Below, one piece after another: positions 9,872 through 20,995 of a stretch of DNA of 64,000 bases; position 1 is the first letter of the stretch, and each line of letters opens with the position of its first letter. The stretch covers positions 17,593,945 to 17,657,944 of the forward strand of contig NC_069129.1 of NCBI RefSeq assembly GCF_026914265.1, read 5' to 3'. The translations under genes were made by a program, and so were the position numbers. This DNA comes from Mya arenaria (taxonomy: Eukaryota; Mollusca; Bivalvia; Myida; Myidae). The notes under the pieces were generated by a model. It was given only the letters and a program-made list of their open reading frames with translations. It made no database searches and was not told where the DNA came from.

Positions 9872-12800
9872 TTATTGCGCCCAAAGCACACCAAATACGA
9901 CAGCAGTTAGTATAAGAGGGTATATGGGTCTGATGCTCCCTGCCGAGTCCATCCCGCCGCCACCTCCGTAACAGTTGCACTTTTCGCAGGTGCCTTCTGC
10001 CCCGAGTCGAATAAAGCAGGGGACGGTCTTTTCCCAGAAGTTCACACGTGATGGTGTGACGAGATGATGCTGGACAGTGTCTGACGTCGTTGTATTCGGG
10101 TTAAAACTGAAGAACGCTCCGCTAGAAGAACTGTATTCGGGCCACTCGTGCTGAGCACTTGCTGGATTAGGGTCTCTGAAAATTAAAATATTAACTTAAT
10201 CGAAGCGCCTCTTACATTGTCCTGCGTGTTTCGTAAAAAGTGTTCAACACTTCAGTCAAACCTTTTTCAGACATATGAAAGTAATTGTATATTATGTATC
10301 ATAGGCATATGCCAATTGGTTAATAGCTTGAGTGAACCTTTTTGAACTAAGTAATGCCTGCTTTTTTATGTTACAAAACATGGATCGACTACCTAGGTCT
10401 TAAGTTTCAGTAGTCAGTAATATTCCTCTGGACTGTGGTATTGACGTTATTTAAAGCTACACTCTCACAGATTGAACGTTTTGAAACCTTTTTTCATTGT
10501 TTTGTCTTGGAACGAGCCAATTTATGCGAAAATGCATGGAAACCAGTGATATTAAACTGCTGACAAAAATCAGATCGCAGATTTTCATATTTATGTTCAA
10601 AAATTGATGTTTTATGCATTTTTCTTAAACCGTTAGTAACGCTTTTAGCCATAAAACATTAATTTTCGAACTGAAACATGAAAATCTGCGATCTGATCTT
10701 TTGTCAGCAGTCTTATATTCCTAGATGCAGATATTTACGCAAAAATTGGGTCATTCCAAGACAAAAAATAAAAAAAAGTTGTCAAAACGGTAAATCTGCG
10801 AGAGTGCAGCTTTTAAGTGAGAAGTTGGCCAAGGACGAAAACACCCTTCAAGTGAAATAAGTGAAATAAGAAATTACGTTAGATTTGTAATTTATTGAAA
10901 AGTAATTACGGCATGATGTTACACAGAAACGGGACGAAACCCATATGTGCCGTTTGCCACGGTGACCATCTACCAACACTCAAAGCATTTTCGGAGTACC
11001 ATCTCGGGTTACTAGGGTGTTCTCACCAAACAAATCGAGTAACAACACTGCACGTGCATTAAATGACTTATTTACTCAAGTAAAATAACCCCACTACGCA
11101 TGCGTTCAATTACTTAACTACTCGAGTATAGTAACCCCACTACGCATGCGTTCAATTACTAACCTACTCGAGAATATTAAACCCCACTACGCATGCCTTT
11201 AATTACCTAACTATTCGAGTATAGTAACCCCACTACGCATGCGTTCAATTACTAAACTACTTGTATAGTAACCCCACTACGCATGCGTTCAATTACTAAA
11301 CTACTCGAGTATAGTAACCCCACTACGCATGCATTCAATTACTACCCCACTGCGCATGCCTACAATTACTAAACTACTCGAGTACAGTAACCCCACTAAA
11401 TTACTCGCGTTTAGTGACCCCACTTCGTTGTGAGTTTGCCACATGTCAAAACTATTCAAAAATGGTTGTTGTTGTTAAAACGACCCAAGTAAAAGTGACC
11501 ATATCGGTATGATCTGACATTTTCGGATGTTTATTAAAACTGGAGTTGTAGGAAATTAAAAGAGCATCAAGCTATGCATATATTGTTTACATATTTCAAT
11601 CTTTTCTATATAAATGCTTAGCCCCGCTTGACACAGGAAACAAAGGTAGACACTTTATACAAATACCCGTTTCACATCACGCAATGCAAAGGAAGACTAT
11701 AATAAGGCGGAGAGAGAACAATCGAGTGAAGAGGACAACATAACAAAAGCATGTATTAAATTGAGAAAGAAAGAATATTTATGTATGCATTGTTAACAGT
11801 GTGTGTATACTACGTGATAAATTGCGTCATAAATGCTACGTCGGAAGGCAATATTTTGCTTCTAATGAAGACTTTAAACAAAGCTAACTTCACTTTTTCT
11901 TCACCAATATAAATGAAACATAACGCCACTAACATAGCCCCACCTTAGCTCTTTTACCGGAGTATGATTGAGAGTTTAATTTCTTAAAACACTTTGACAA
12001 ACCTTATCACAATACGGCCGTCTGACGGAGCACTGTCAAAACATTATTTTGAAAACAGGTTTGTCGAAGTGTTTGATGAAACTAATCACCTATAAATTAA
12101 ACTCCGGCAATGGCACAAAGGTGGTGCTATTAAAGTGGTATAGACTGCCCTTTGTTATCCCCCGCCGAATCGAAAGTTTCGGGAAGGGGATATTGTTTTG
12201 GCGATGTCCGTCCGTCCGTCATTCTGCCCGTCCTTCCGGAACCATAGCTTGGTAGGCATTGATCAGAAAATGTTCAAACTTGGTCAGAATGTTCCCCTTG
12301 ATCAAATTGTAAAAGTGGGTCACATGGGGTCAAAATCTAGGTCACTAGGTCAAATCTTAGAAAGTCTTTGGAACAAACTAGAGGCATTATACATGGTCAA
12401 ATAGTCATGAAACTTAATCAAAAAATTCCTTGATGAACTTTTGGACGTTTATAAAACTGGGTCAAATATGATTGAAAATTAGGTCACCAGGTCAAATCTT
12501 AGAAAAATCTGGTCAGGAACCATAACGTTTTAATGATTGGTCAGATTATGTTTAAACTTGGTCAGGATGTACCGCTTGATGAAATATGGACCGCTTGTAA
12601 AAGTGGGTCACATGGGGTAAAAACTAGGTCACTACCTCAAATCTTAGAAAAATCTTTGGAACACATTAGAGGCATTATGTATGGTCTAATATTCATGAAA
12701 CGTGATCAGAATGTTTATCTTGATGTACTCTTGGCATGCTTAAAACTGGGTCACATGTGATAAAAAAAGAAAACTGGGTCACATTTGATAAAAAATTAGG

Positions 12801-15749
12801 TCACTAGGTCAAATCTTACAAAAATCTTGTCCGAAACCATTTCATGGTAGTGATTGGTCGGATTATGTTCATACATGTATGACTGAACACATGATAATAA
12901 TCTAAACAAACTCAAACTTATATCCAACGTTCATAACGGCCCATTTCTCTGCAGCCATATTACATGTTAATATAGGAATATTCCACCTACTTTTCATTTC
13001 CAATGCATGAATTTTGCCTAATCAGGCGGAGCATATCGATTCAACAAATTTGCTTGTTTCATTTAAAATGGTAAAGAAATAGTTAAGTTATCTTTGTTTA
13101 ATGTCTTCATTTCATGCAAAATATTGCCTTCCGATGTAGCATTTATGGCGCAATTTAGCACGTGGTATACACAAACTGGTTAATAGCAACTATATATGTT
13201 ACAACGATAGGTATTACTACTATAATCAGATGTTTATATGCGTATTAGTATAACATGTATAACCATTTTCTTCTTCATTTTGTATATTCATTTATTTTAT
13301 TGTATATTAAAATGTTCAATGGTCGGATATTGCTCAGGGATGCTTATCCTTTTTTCAGGCACCTCACACATCGCTGTTTTCTTCACTGATAAGGATTTTG
13401 AACAGTCATAAAAGTTCGTTTAAACGCTGAAAATACCCTTCACCAAAAATTTAACACTAAACGTACACAATAATGCATAACTTTAAGCATTAAACTATCC
13501 ATTATGATATAAATTTATACAATATGTTTGCATTTCAGCGATCAGCGAGTTCGGGTTGGGGATTTATAGACCTGATGAAGTGATATCGACAGACTTTATG
13601 ATATTTGAATATTTTACGATTGCGACAAAACGATCTGTACCGTTATTTTACCAGTAGTGTACATTACTTTTTCAATGTATTTGGATTTGCTGATGTTTCT
13701 TACTTGTACACCAATGTTCTGCAAGCAATAGCCCCCCTGCCCCCCCCCCCCCCCCCAGTAATAAAATACGCCCCAAGGTGTCGGCAACATGTTTATCTTG
13801 ACCAATACGCCCACTGTAATATGATGATGATGACGATTGGAGCTAATATCGTACACCATTAAACGATTATCTAATGATGCCGCCTTGTTTATGTAGACTT
13901 GACGAATTATAACACCACAATTTGCCAAAAGAATGTCGAACTGGTCGCAGACTTACTCTATATGTTGACATATCGACATATGAAGTTTAATACGTTCCGT
14001 CAGTTTGAAATCAATATAGCATGTTTTATTCTTTTTGTAGATAAAAATAAGTTGTCATATCCTCTCAATAAGTAAACTAGTCGACATTACTTCAGCAATA
14101 AGTCGTAACAAGTCGACATAAACTAATCAAGTTGATATTAAACACAGGGAGAAGATAAAAAGGTCACGTCCTCAGTAAATACCATAAAAAACATACCCCT
14201 TTTTTACGAACTCTGCCCACAGTGTCATCATGGCTTCAGACAAGGCCCTGTCTTTATCCGGAACAGGAACTGGTATCACAACGTTAGGCGATAAGCCTAG
14301 TAACACCTTCAGATTGTCGACAAACCCAAACACAAATCCAACATCGTCGCTATGTTTGGCCCCCTTTAGCCAGTATGGGCGGACGTCAATTACAGCGAAG
14401 TACGGTGTATAGTCGAATTCATAAAGAAATGTTCGCCCAGGAAATTCGCCGGAACTGTGGGCGTTAGCGACGATCATTGCAGGCACTCTGAATATCATGT
14501 CCGTTGCAAACTCAATTATTTTTCCACGAACAAGCACAGGGTCATCATCGGAGGCGCTGGAGGTTGAGTACTCACTGATGGCAGATGCAATAAAGGCTGC
14601 CGACGCGGTCTTAGTTGAGATTTGACTTAGGGACATTGGAAGTACAACTCGTTCAAAAAATATTTTTGATACGCCTTCATCTACGTTTATACCACTGTTA
14701 ATCAAAGCGGGTTGCCCAATTGTCTGAAACAATAAGTAACCATCAAGGCTTGTTGATCCTATAAGAAGATCAATGTCACGGAAATAAGGGGAAGTCTCCT
14801 GGGTTAAATTTTGAGGATCTTTTTCTATGAATGTTCCATCTACGACTGGGAGTAGGTCATCTATTTTCTCGGCAATGGACAGCAATTCATTCATTGGCTT
14901 TCCTTTCATACAAACATAAGCAGCGTCCATGCCACCTTTATTGCAGTTTGTCTCATAAGCAAACTTTTGAAACACTGTTTGCGGACTGCGCTGGAGTGCA
15001 AAGTTCAAACTTGAGACGGGCGTCCCACTTTGAGCGATAACTCTTCGAAAGTTGCCTTTATTCTGTTGAAACATTGCTTGGTATATGGCGCTTGCGGCGC
15101 CTGCAGACTGTCCACCGACGGTAATACGGGAGGGGTCCCCACCAAAGTCCGCGATATTTCGCTGCACCCACTTCAGTGCGAGACTCTGGTCCCAAAGCCC
15201 CATGTTCCCTGATCCCGATGAACCGTCACTAAGGAAGCCGAACACGTTTAGTCTGTATTGGACAACAACAACTATGATATCTCCGAATGTAGACAGGATA
15301 TCGCCTGAGTAGAAGTACGCGCCGCCGAAGTAAAACGAGCCGCCATGGATCCACACGAGTACAGAGATGTTTGACGGACTACTTCCAGGGACGAATATGT
15401 TAAGATAAAGGCAATCTTCGCTGACGTTAAACCATCGAACCGCAGAGTCCATGCCTACCGTTTGCGGACAGAGCGGCGGGTTGATTGTGGCGTCATAATC
15501 TGACCTCATCACGTCTTTTGCCTCTGGCCTCTTGAAACGAAGGTTCCCAGTCGGCGGCTTTGCGTACGGCACTCCGAGAAATCTCGTGACATTGACATAC
15601 CTGACATCGCTGCTTGAAGACCGTGGTATAGCAATTGGCTCGGTAATCCCTGTAAATGTCCCCGAATTAGGCGCGGTTACAGTCCTTTTTGTCGACAGTG
15701 CAATGCTAAAACAGAGCACAAATAAAACTACCTGTATCAGACTAGCCAT
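9872..15749 (-). CDS. Carboxylesterase/cholinesterase-like enzyme, GPI-anchored type
   Basis: Two coding exons, 15749-14197 and 10175-9872, together 1857 nt = 618 residues. The donor GG|GTATGT at 14197/14196 and the acceptor TTTTCAG|AGACCC at 10176/10175 join in phase, and the joined protein continues KKG-DPNPASAQHEWPEY, the usual end of the family. Residues 1-19 are a signal peptide. Visible motifs: disulfide pair C94-C113 with SEDCLYLN, oxyanion HGG 135-137, nucleophile S215 in GQSAG (family usually GESAG), disulfide C269-C280, acid D336 (usually Glu) and H466 in KHSDD. Residues 560-586 are Cys/Gly rich. The last 15 are hydrophobic, like a GPI-anchor signal, so the enzyme is probably tethered outside the cell and hydrolyses esters; the substrate is unknown. 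The 4-kb intron is full of repeats. Two dead paralogues flank it. Confidence 0.88.
10451..10816. repeat. TTAA-flanked fold-back MITE, copy 1
   Basis: TTAA (10451-10454) is followed by AGCTACACTCTCACAGATTG; the other end reads AATCTGCGAGAGTGCAGCTT and then TTAA (10813-10816). The halves are inverted copies along most of their length (CTGACAAAAATCAGATCGCA against the TGCGATCTGATCTTTTGTCA side). Sister copies are at 33630-33970 and 46498-46827. It lies just upstream (plus coordinates) of the last esterase exon, within the intron. Confidence 0.8.
11063..11428. repeat. 46-bp minisatellite in the esterase intron
   Basis: About seven head-to-tail units each contain AACCCCACTACGCATGCGTT followed by CAATTACTAAACTACTCGAG and TATAGT. 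Each unit carries two palindromes (ACGCATGCGT and CTCGAG). The outer units are more diverged than the inner ones. Confidence 0.85.
11807..11940 (+). repeat. Dispersed repeat arm, inverted pair with 13045-13180
   Basis: It shares ACGTGATAAATTGCGTCATA, TCGGAAGGCAATATTTTGC and ATGAAACATAAC-like blocks with the complement of 13045-13180, and with 17165-17330 inside esterase pseudogene B. The inverted pair brackets about 1.1 kb of other repeats. It may be the ends of one transposable element. Confidence 0.6.
11957..12109. repeat. Small fold-back element
   Basis: The left end CCGGAGTATGATTGAGAGTT and AAAACACTTTGACAAACCT return in inverted order on the right as AGGTTTGTCGAAGTGTTTGA and AAATTAAACTCCGG. 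The total is about 150 bp. Confidence 0.55.
12240..12860. repeat. Diverged repeat with DR2 nuclear-receptor-like half-sites
   Basis: Two larger units of about 290 bp repeat the order GATTGGTCAGA-like, ATGTTCAAACTTGGTCAG, TGATCAAAT-like, GTGGGTCACATGGGGT, CTAGGTCACTAGGTCAAATC and TTAGAAAAATCTTTGGAAC. AGGTCA-NN-AGGTCA direct repeats occur at 12339-12352, 12481-12494 and 12798-12811, with a degenerate one near 12625. It is non-coding and resembles a repeat common in bivalves, from memory. Confidence 0.65.
13045..13180 (-). repeat. Dispersed repeat arm (inverted relative to 11807-11940)
   Basis: The complement contains ATACCACGTGCTAAATTGCG, CATCGGAAGGCAATATTTTG and ATTAAACAAAGATAACTTAA, in line with 11807-11940 and 17165-17330. 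Confidence 0.6.
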
Positions 15750-15796
15750 ATTAAACTATGAATATATGCTTTACGCTGTTAAGTTGTATACGTCCC

Positions 15797-15814
15797 ATAT
15801 AAAAAAATATATAT
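15797..15814 (-). promoter_or_regulatory. TATA-like element upstream of the intact esterase
   Basis: The minus strand reads TATATATTTTTTTATA about 50-65 bp before the start codon. Pseudogene A keeps the surrounding upstream sequence (CAATAAGCTCTG, TATATGGGACGT) but has a shorter A/T run. The distance suits a TATA box with a short 5' leader, but there is no direct evidence of transcription start. Confidence 0.3.
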
Positions 15815-16379
15815 CTCAACTGCACCAGAGCTTATTGTAAAACTAGTTTAGATTAACGACAGTGATAGAAATGGGCATAATGAAAAATTAATCTGTTTCA
15901 GCGCATCCTTTCAACCGAGACAGAGCTCTAAATGTTCGTGTACTGGACAACTAACTTGAAATAGAGCTTTAAACAGGAAATTCAGTGATTAGAATACAAC
16001 CTACATGTTAAGCCAATGAAATTGCAGATAGGCAATCATTAATCACTTAATCATCAAAAATTCACCCTTCGCGGGTGTTTAAAGGTCCGCCCACTGCCAC
16101 TTATTCAATACACATTCCCATGAGTCAGAGATGTGGGTATCAGCCAATGCGGCTGTATTCTATGTCAGTTCGATGACCTGAAGTGATTTCTTAATGAATA
16201 ATAATGGGCGGAGTGAGAGTAGCAAAATAACTTTACGTCATCTAACTATTAGATAATATAAGTTGATTAGTCACACTAGCATTAATGGACTTTCTGCCTT
16301 CCTACACATGTGTAAACCCCATTTATGGCAGTTTCATCTATTTTTAGGAAGCATGTACATAGTCATCTAAGTAGAGCCA

Positions 16380-17660
16380 TCCACCATTAAGTCTATGTCA
16401 CAGATATAAGAGGTATCGTTGGTTAAGTTTAGAGGATCTTCCTTTAAACATGTTCCATCTACGACTGGATAAAGACCAATTTTCTCGGAAATGGACAGCA
16501 ACTCGCTCATTGACTTTCCTTTGATACAGACATCAGCAGCGCCCATGTCGCCTGTACTGCAGTTTGTCGCATTAGCAAACTTTGAAAACACCGTTTGCGG
16601 GCTGCGCTGGAGTGCAACGGTCTACTTTTTGACCGATAACTCATTGAAAATTGCATTGTTTCTGATTAAACATTCCCTGGTATATGGCCTATACTGTCCA
16701 CTAGCGGTTAAACGAGGGATCATCACCAAAGTCCGGGCGAGCCGTCACTGAGAAAGCCGAACATGTTCAGAATGAATTGGGCAACAACGTATTCGGAACT
16801 CCTCGGCCAGTTTGTCGAAAACTAGCTCGGATGTATGCCGGTACATGTATATCAGTTGAAGTAGTTCGTTTTTTAAGTATATCATTACTTAAATGTAGTG
16901 TTTGAGAGTTGTATTTATTGATCTAAGTTTAAATTGATTGCCAGTGAAGTGTCTTATTGCAAACATAATTGAGATTCCCAAGAGTTAAGACATAAAGTTT
17001 AACTGCTAAATAAAATCACTACGCGATCTACTTGAAGCGGACTTACACGTCCCTCTTTTGGGGTATGTAATCCGTTCAAATACATCCGAGGTAGTTTTCG
17101 ATAAAAATGACCGAGGAGCTCCGAATGGTAGACAGGATATCGCCTGAATAGTAGTCACTAGTCCATTGTCTGTATATACCACGTGATAAATTACGTCATA
17201 TATGATAAGTCAGAAGGCAATAATTTGCTTAAAATGAAGACTTAAAACAAAGATAACTTTTCTTTAAGTACACCATTTTGAATGAAACAAAGTGCAGTCT
17301 AAACCTGTTGAGCCACGCCTTTGTTTTATTACCGGAGTTTTGTCGGACTACTTCCGGGGACAAATGTGTTAAGATAAACTCAACCTGCGCTAACGTAAAA
17401 GTCCTGAGTCGCCCGGACAGAACGGCGAGTTGATTGCTGCGTCATAATCTAACGTCATCGCGTCGCTCGAAACGAAGGTATCCCATTCGGCGGTATTGCG
17501 TGCGGGACTCGAGAACCCTCGTGATGTTTGCATACTTGACTTCGTTGTTTGAATATTGTTGAATAACAACTGTCCCGGTATCCCCTGTTAATGACCACCA
17601 CCACCCCCCCCCCTCCCGAATAAGGCGCGGTGACAGTCCTGTTAGTCAACAATTATGCTA
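16380..17660 (-). pseudogene. Carboxylesterase pseudogene B
   Basis: Reading leftward, homology to the intact esterase covers the N-terminal part (17652-17340, with extra C-runs and frameshifts), a short block at 17126-17150, the VQYRLNVFGFLSD-equivalent region at 16748-16788, and residues about 258-334 in one open frame (16591-16370, SKFANATNCSTGDMGAADVC). About 90 bp equivalent to residues 178-208 are missing. The nucleophile region is damaged: the base series matching GQSAG no longer encodes Ser in frame. It is interrupted by a MITE (16792-17125) and by the 17165-17330 repeat. It lies just upstream of the intact gene in the same orientation, as a tandem duplicate would. Confidence 0.85.
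16792..17125. mobile_element. MITE in esterase pseudogene B (empty site for the pogo element)
   Basis: The ends are inverted repeats of about 50 bp: ATTCGGAACTCCTCGG with TCGAAAACTAGCTCGGATGT on the left, and the complement of ATTCGGAGCTCCTCGG with TCGAAAACTACCTCGGATGT on the right. It interrupts esterase homology. The same element, diverged, flanks the transposon at 6009-9274. The point corresponding to the transposon's target lies near 16895 (AAATGTAGTG). Confidence 0.8.
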
Positions 17661-17699
17661 AATACGCAGTTTAAGTTTTTACACGTCCCATGTAAAATA

Positions 17700-20600
17700 G
17701 ATCAGGGCTGGTATTGTATTCAGTATAGTGTGGAAACTCTGAAGGGACATTTGTAAGTAATTATTGGTTGATTAAAAAAAATATTATTTATATTCTGTAA
17801 TTTATGACTGATTAATTATATCTTATAACATTTTTCAATGTACTCTTTGAATGGCGGGAAATTTATTTGCGCATACGGCGCATTCGTTAACGGTACATAA
17901 CTGTTGAAAGAAGGTATTTACGTCGGACGTGAGCTCAATCGAGCCCATAATAAAAAAATACATTAAACTATAAATAAATAAACTTTGGTGTTTATGTTGG
18001 CGAATCATCCGACTTATTATAAATAAATTAATGTTCTGGCGAAGTGTTTTTGAAGCTTGGTACATGTAAATGTATGGTGGCATATAACTGCCGTAAGATA
18101 ACTTGTTAACGCTCGCGAATTGTTTCGTGTTAACCACTTAATTTTCGCGAAAATTATCTGGCTATCGTATTGTATTGCATGAAGATAAATTTACACTCAA
18201 TAACATGGAAAACAACAGAGAATCAGAAACTGCACAGTAACATCGTTTAATTTCATGCAATGGGAATTGGCCATGAGGTTTTCCAGCCCAGCATTAGTTA
18301 CGGGCCTTTCCCAAAGCGAAATGATTACGTTTTCACAAACCATCTATGACGTCATCATGTTAACGTCATTGGTGTCTTCTCGTAACGACGTCTCCATAAG
18401 CAACGCAATCAGTGAAAAGGGCCGATAGATCGGGAAAAGGGGTAAGTTTTGGCAAAAATGATAGTTTTACAAATTCACAGATAACGTTTCATGGCGCATT
18501 TGATCATTACGTTATTATGTAGCGCTCGATATTCATTTTTGGATATTTTTACATAATTCTCATCGTTATATTCATATTAATTTTCCCCTTTTTACAATAC
18601 ACTGATAAAGTTCTGAGGTCTACAAAGATGAAAGATTAATCAGGTGTTTATTGAAATCTTTTTATTTCATGTTTTGCAAGTCAAATCACCTTATCGAACT
18701 TAGATATATAGTTTGGTCAAATACTATACCTTCTGTATGTAATTTTTGGTTGGTTAAAATTATCAAGGGGTGGGGGATTTGTCCTACATCAAAATACAAC
18801 ATGTTTCTACTTTGATACTCACACTCTGAGATTAATCTGAAGTAGATCTGCGAGTCGAAAGTGTCGCCTGTTTGGAGTGCTCATCATTTTTCTAGTAAAT
18901 GTTCCCATGATCTTGACCTTTAAAATATTCGGGTCATCTACTGACCATTACCTTGACCTTTAAAATATTCGGGTCATCTTCTGACCATGACATTGACCTT
19001 TAAAATATTGGGGTCATCTACTGACCATGACCTTGCCCTTTAAAATGTTGGGGTCATCTTCTGACCATGACATTGACCTTTAAAATATTTGGGTCATCTA
19101 CTGACAATGACCTTGCCCTTTAAAATATTTGGGTCACCCACTGACTATGATCAATGTTCATACCAAGTTTGAAGACTCTGCACCAAGTCATTCAAAAGTA
19201 AATGATCAAAAATGCCTGTAATTATTCTAGTAAGTTAACCATCGCCATGACCTTGAACCTATTGGCCTCAAAATTAATCTTCTAACCATGACTAGTATTC
19301 ATACAAAAGTTGCAGTCTTTCAAATGTTTAATAATCACAAACGAAGCGGGCGAGATTGTTCTAGTCAAGGTCACCATTACATTGACCATTTAACTTCCGA
19401 AATGATCAGTGTGCACTCCCGAGTTTAAGACTCTATAATTGAAACTCGCTAGGTCGAATCCTGTTATCTCGATTTTCTGGTTATGTCGAACTCTTCAAAT
19501 GGTTTGGGTTTAGTTAGGCACATTTCGTAATAAGGTTACATCGATTGTTCGTTATCTCGAAGTATTTCCCGATGTTCCAACTACTTCGACATAACAAGTT
19601 TTGACTGTACATCAAGCTGTTCGAAAGTAATAAATTGGAATCGCTTGTGACAAAGCTATCCTTGTATATGCCATGCTCCGCAGACGACACAATTCAACAG
19701 AACTAAGAATCATTTCCCACTTCAATCTTTGGTACTGCAGCTATATTTCACTGCAACCATGTTCAAGGTAAACATCACATTAATGATTATGACGTGCCAT
19801 TCGGGTCAAAAATCGCTAGGACGAGAATAGAGGTGCACCTCTAAACAGAGGCGCAGTTGTATTAATGGCGAATCACACACTTACTTAAAACCAAGATGAA
19901 AACATGTTTCGCTTCCACTTTAAGGCTTCAAAGAATACATTGATTTTCAAGTTTTTATTCACTTAAACTTAGTTTTTGTACAAAACCCCATTTAGTTCTG
20001 ACCACAATGTCAGACCATTCCTTTCTTTATAAAACAGGTTTACAAATGTTTGGAATTATGCCAATTCTAAATAACAATGGCCATTCTGTCACTCATTCAT
20101 CGGACTTAAAATCAAATATTAAAAAAATCTCAACATCATAATGATACCATGGCTACATGTATACAATATGTCACTTTTTATTATAAAGTTTAAACAATAA
20201 AAAGCGTGCCTTTCAAAATAAAAGTTCATATTTAGACAGCCAAACTGTTTCAGTCCAACAATAAAATAATTGTGTTTCATAAAAAAAACATAGAATTTTG
20301 CACAGTCATGCATCAATAGAATTTTTTTATTTATATATTTTTTTCAGGCCGTTTTATGCAAAAATATATAACATAACTCCTTGCATTGATTGTTTTTGTC
20401 AGTGTTTTTTTCTGAATTTCTTGTATTAGTCATAATGAACATGGCTGAGTCTCACGCCCGTTATTCTGTTGCTTTGTTGACATTTCAGCACGTGACTCAC
20501 TCAATATTCTCAAACACTTATGTTTCAATGGTTTTATTGAACTCGGACAAAAAATGTCAAAAGCACTTATATGACTAAACAATTTTCCCATACAAGTTGC

Positions 20601-20990
20601 CAAAGTAAAAACATATACATGTAGAAACATTCTACACAATCATGATTTTAAACAGCAGATATAAAATAATCTTGAGTTCTCAACAAACTTACTCTTCTGC
20701 CTATTATTTTTATAACAATAAAATAAACATAACAGCCACATTGTCGCATACAAACTATTATTGTTATGAAGTTCTTTTTATGTACTTGCTGGGTTTATAT
20801 GACATGTAATTCCCACAGGGGCAAATTTACCCCACCTCCAGACATGGGGCTTAATTGCCCCCGAGGGAAAATGAACCATTTGGGATTTGCGTCTATATGC
20901 ACATATTTGTCTGTGTGGTAAAATTGTCTTTGAGGGCAAACATCATATAAACGCAACATGGTCCATCTAACATCCACAATACAGCACTAA
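17700..20990. other. Gene-free interval before POLR2C
   Basis: No exon was recognised. It holds the 40-bp tandem repeat at 18907-19150 and a MITE-like stretch at 19440-19610 with repeated TTATCTCGA/CTCGAAGTA motifs. Presumably it also includes the POLR2C 3'UTR just below 20996; no polyadenylation site could be fixed. Confidence 0.45.
18907..19150. repeat. 40-bp tandem repeat
   Basis: About six copies read TTGACCTTTAAAATATT, then CGGGTCATCTACTGACCAT. Each copy has TGACCT/GGGTCA half-sites in opposite orientation. Later copies diverge (TTGCCCTTTAAAAT). Confidence 0.8.
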
Positions 20991-20995
20991 CTCTC

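Noticed and set aside
13605..13928. 85- and 104-codon overlapping ORFs
   Set aside because: They cross a long C/G homopolymer with no recognisable coding content.
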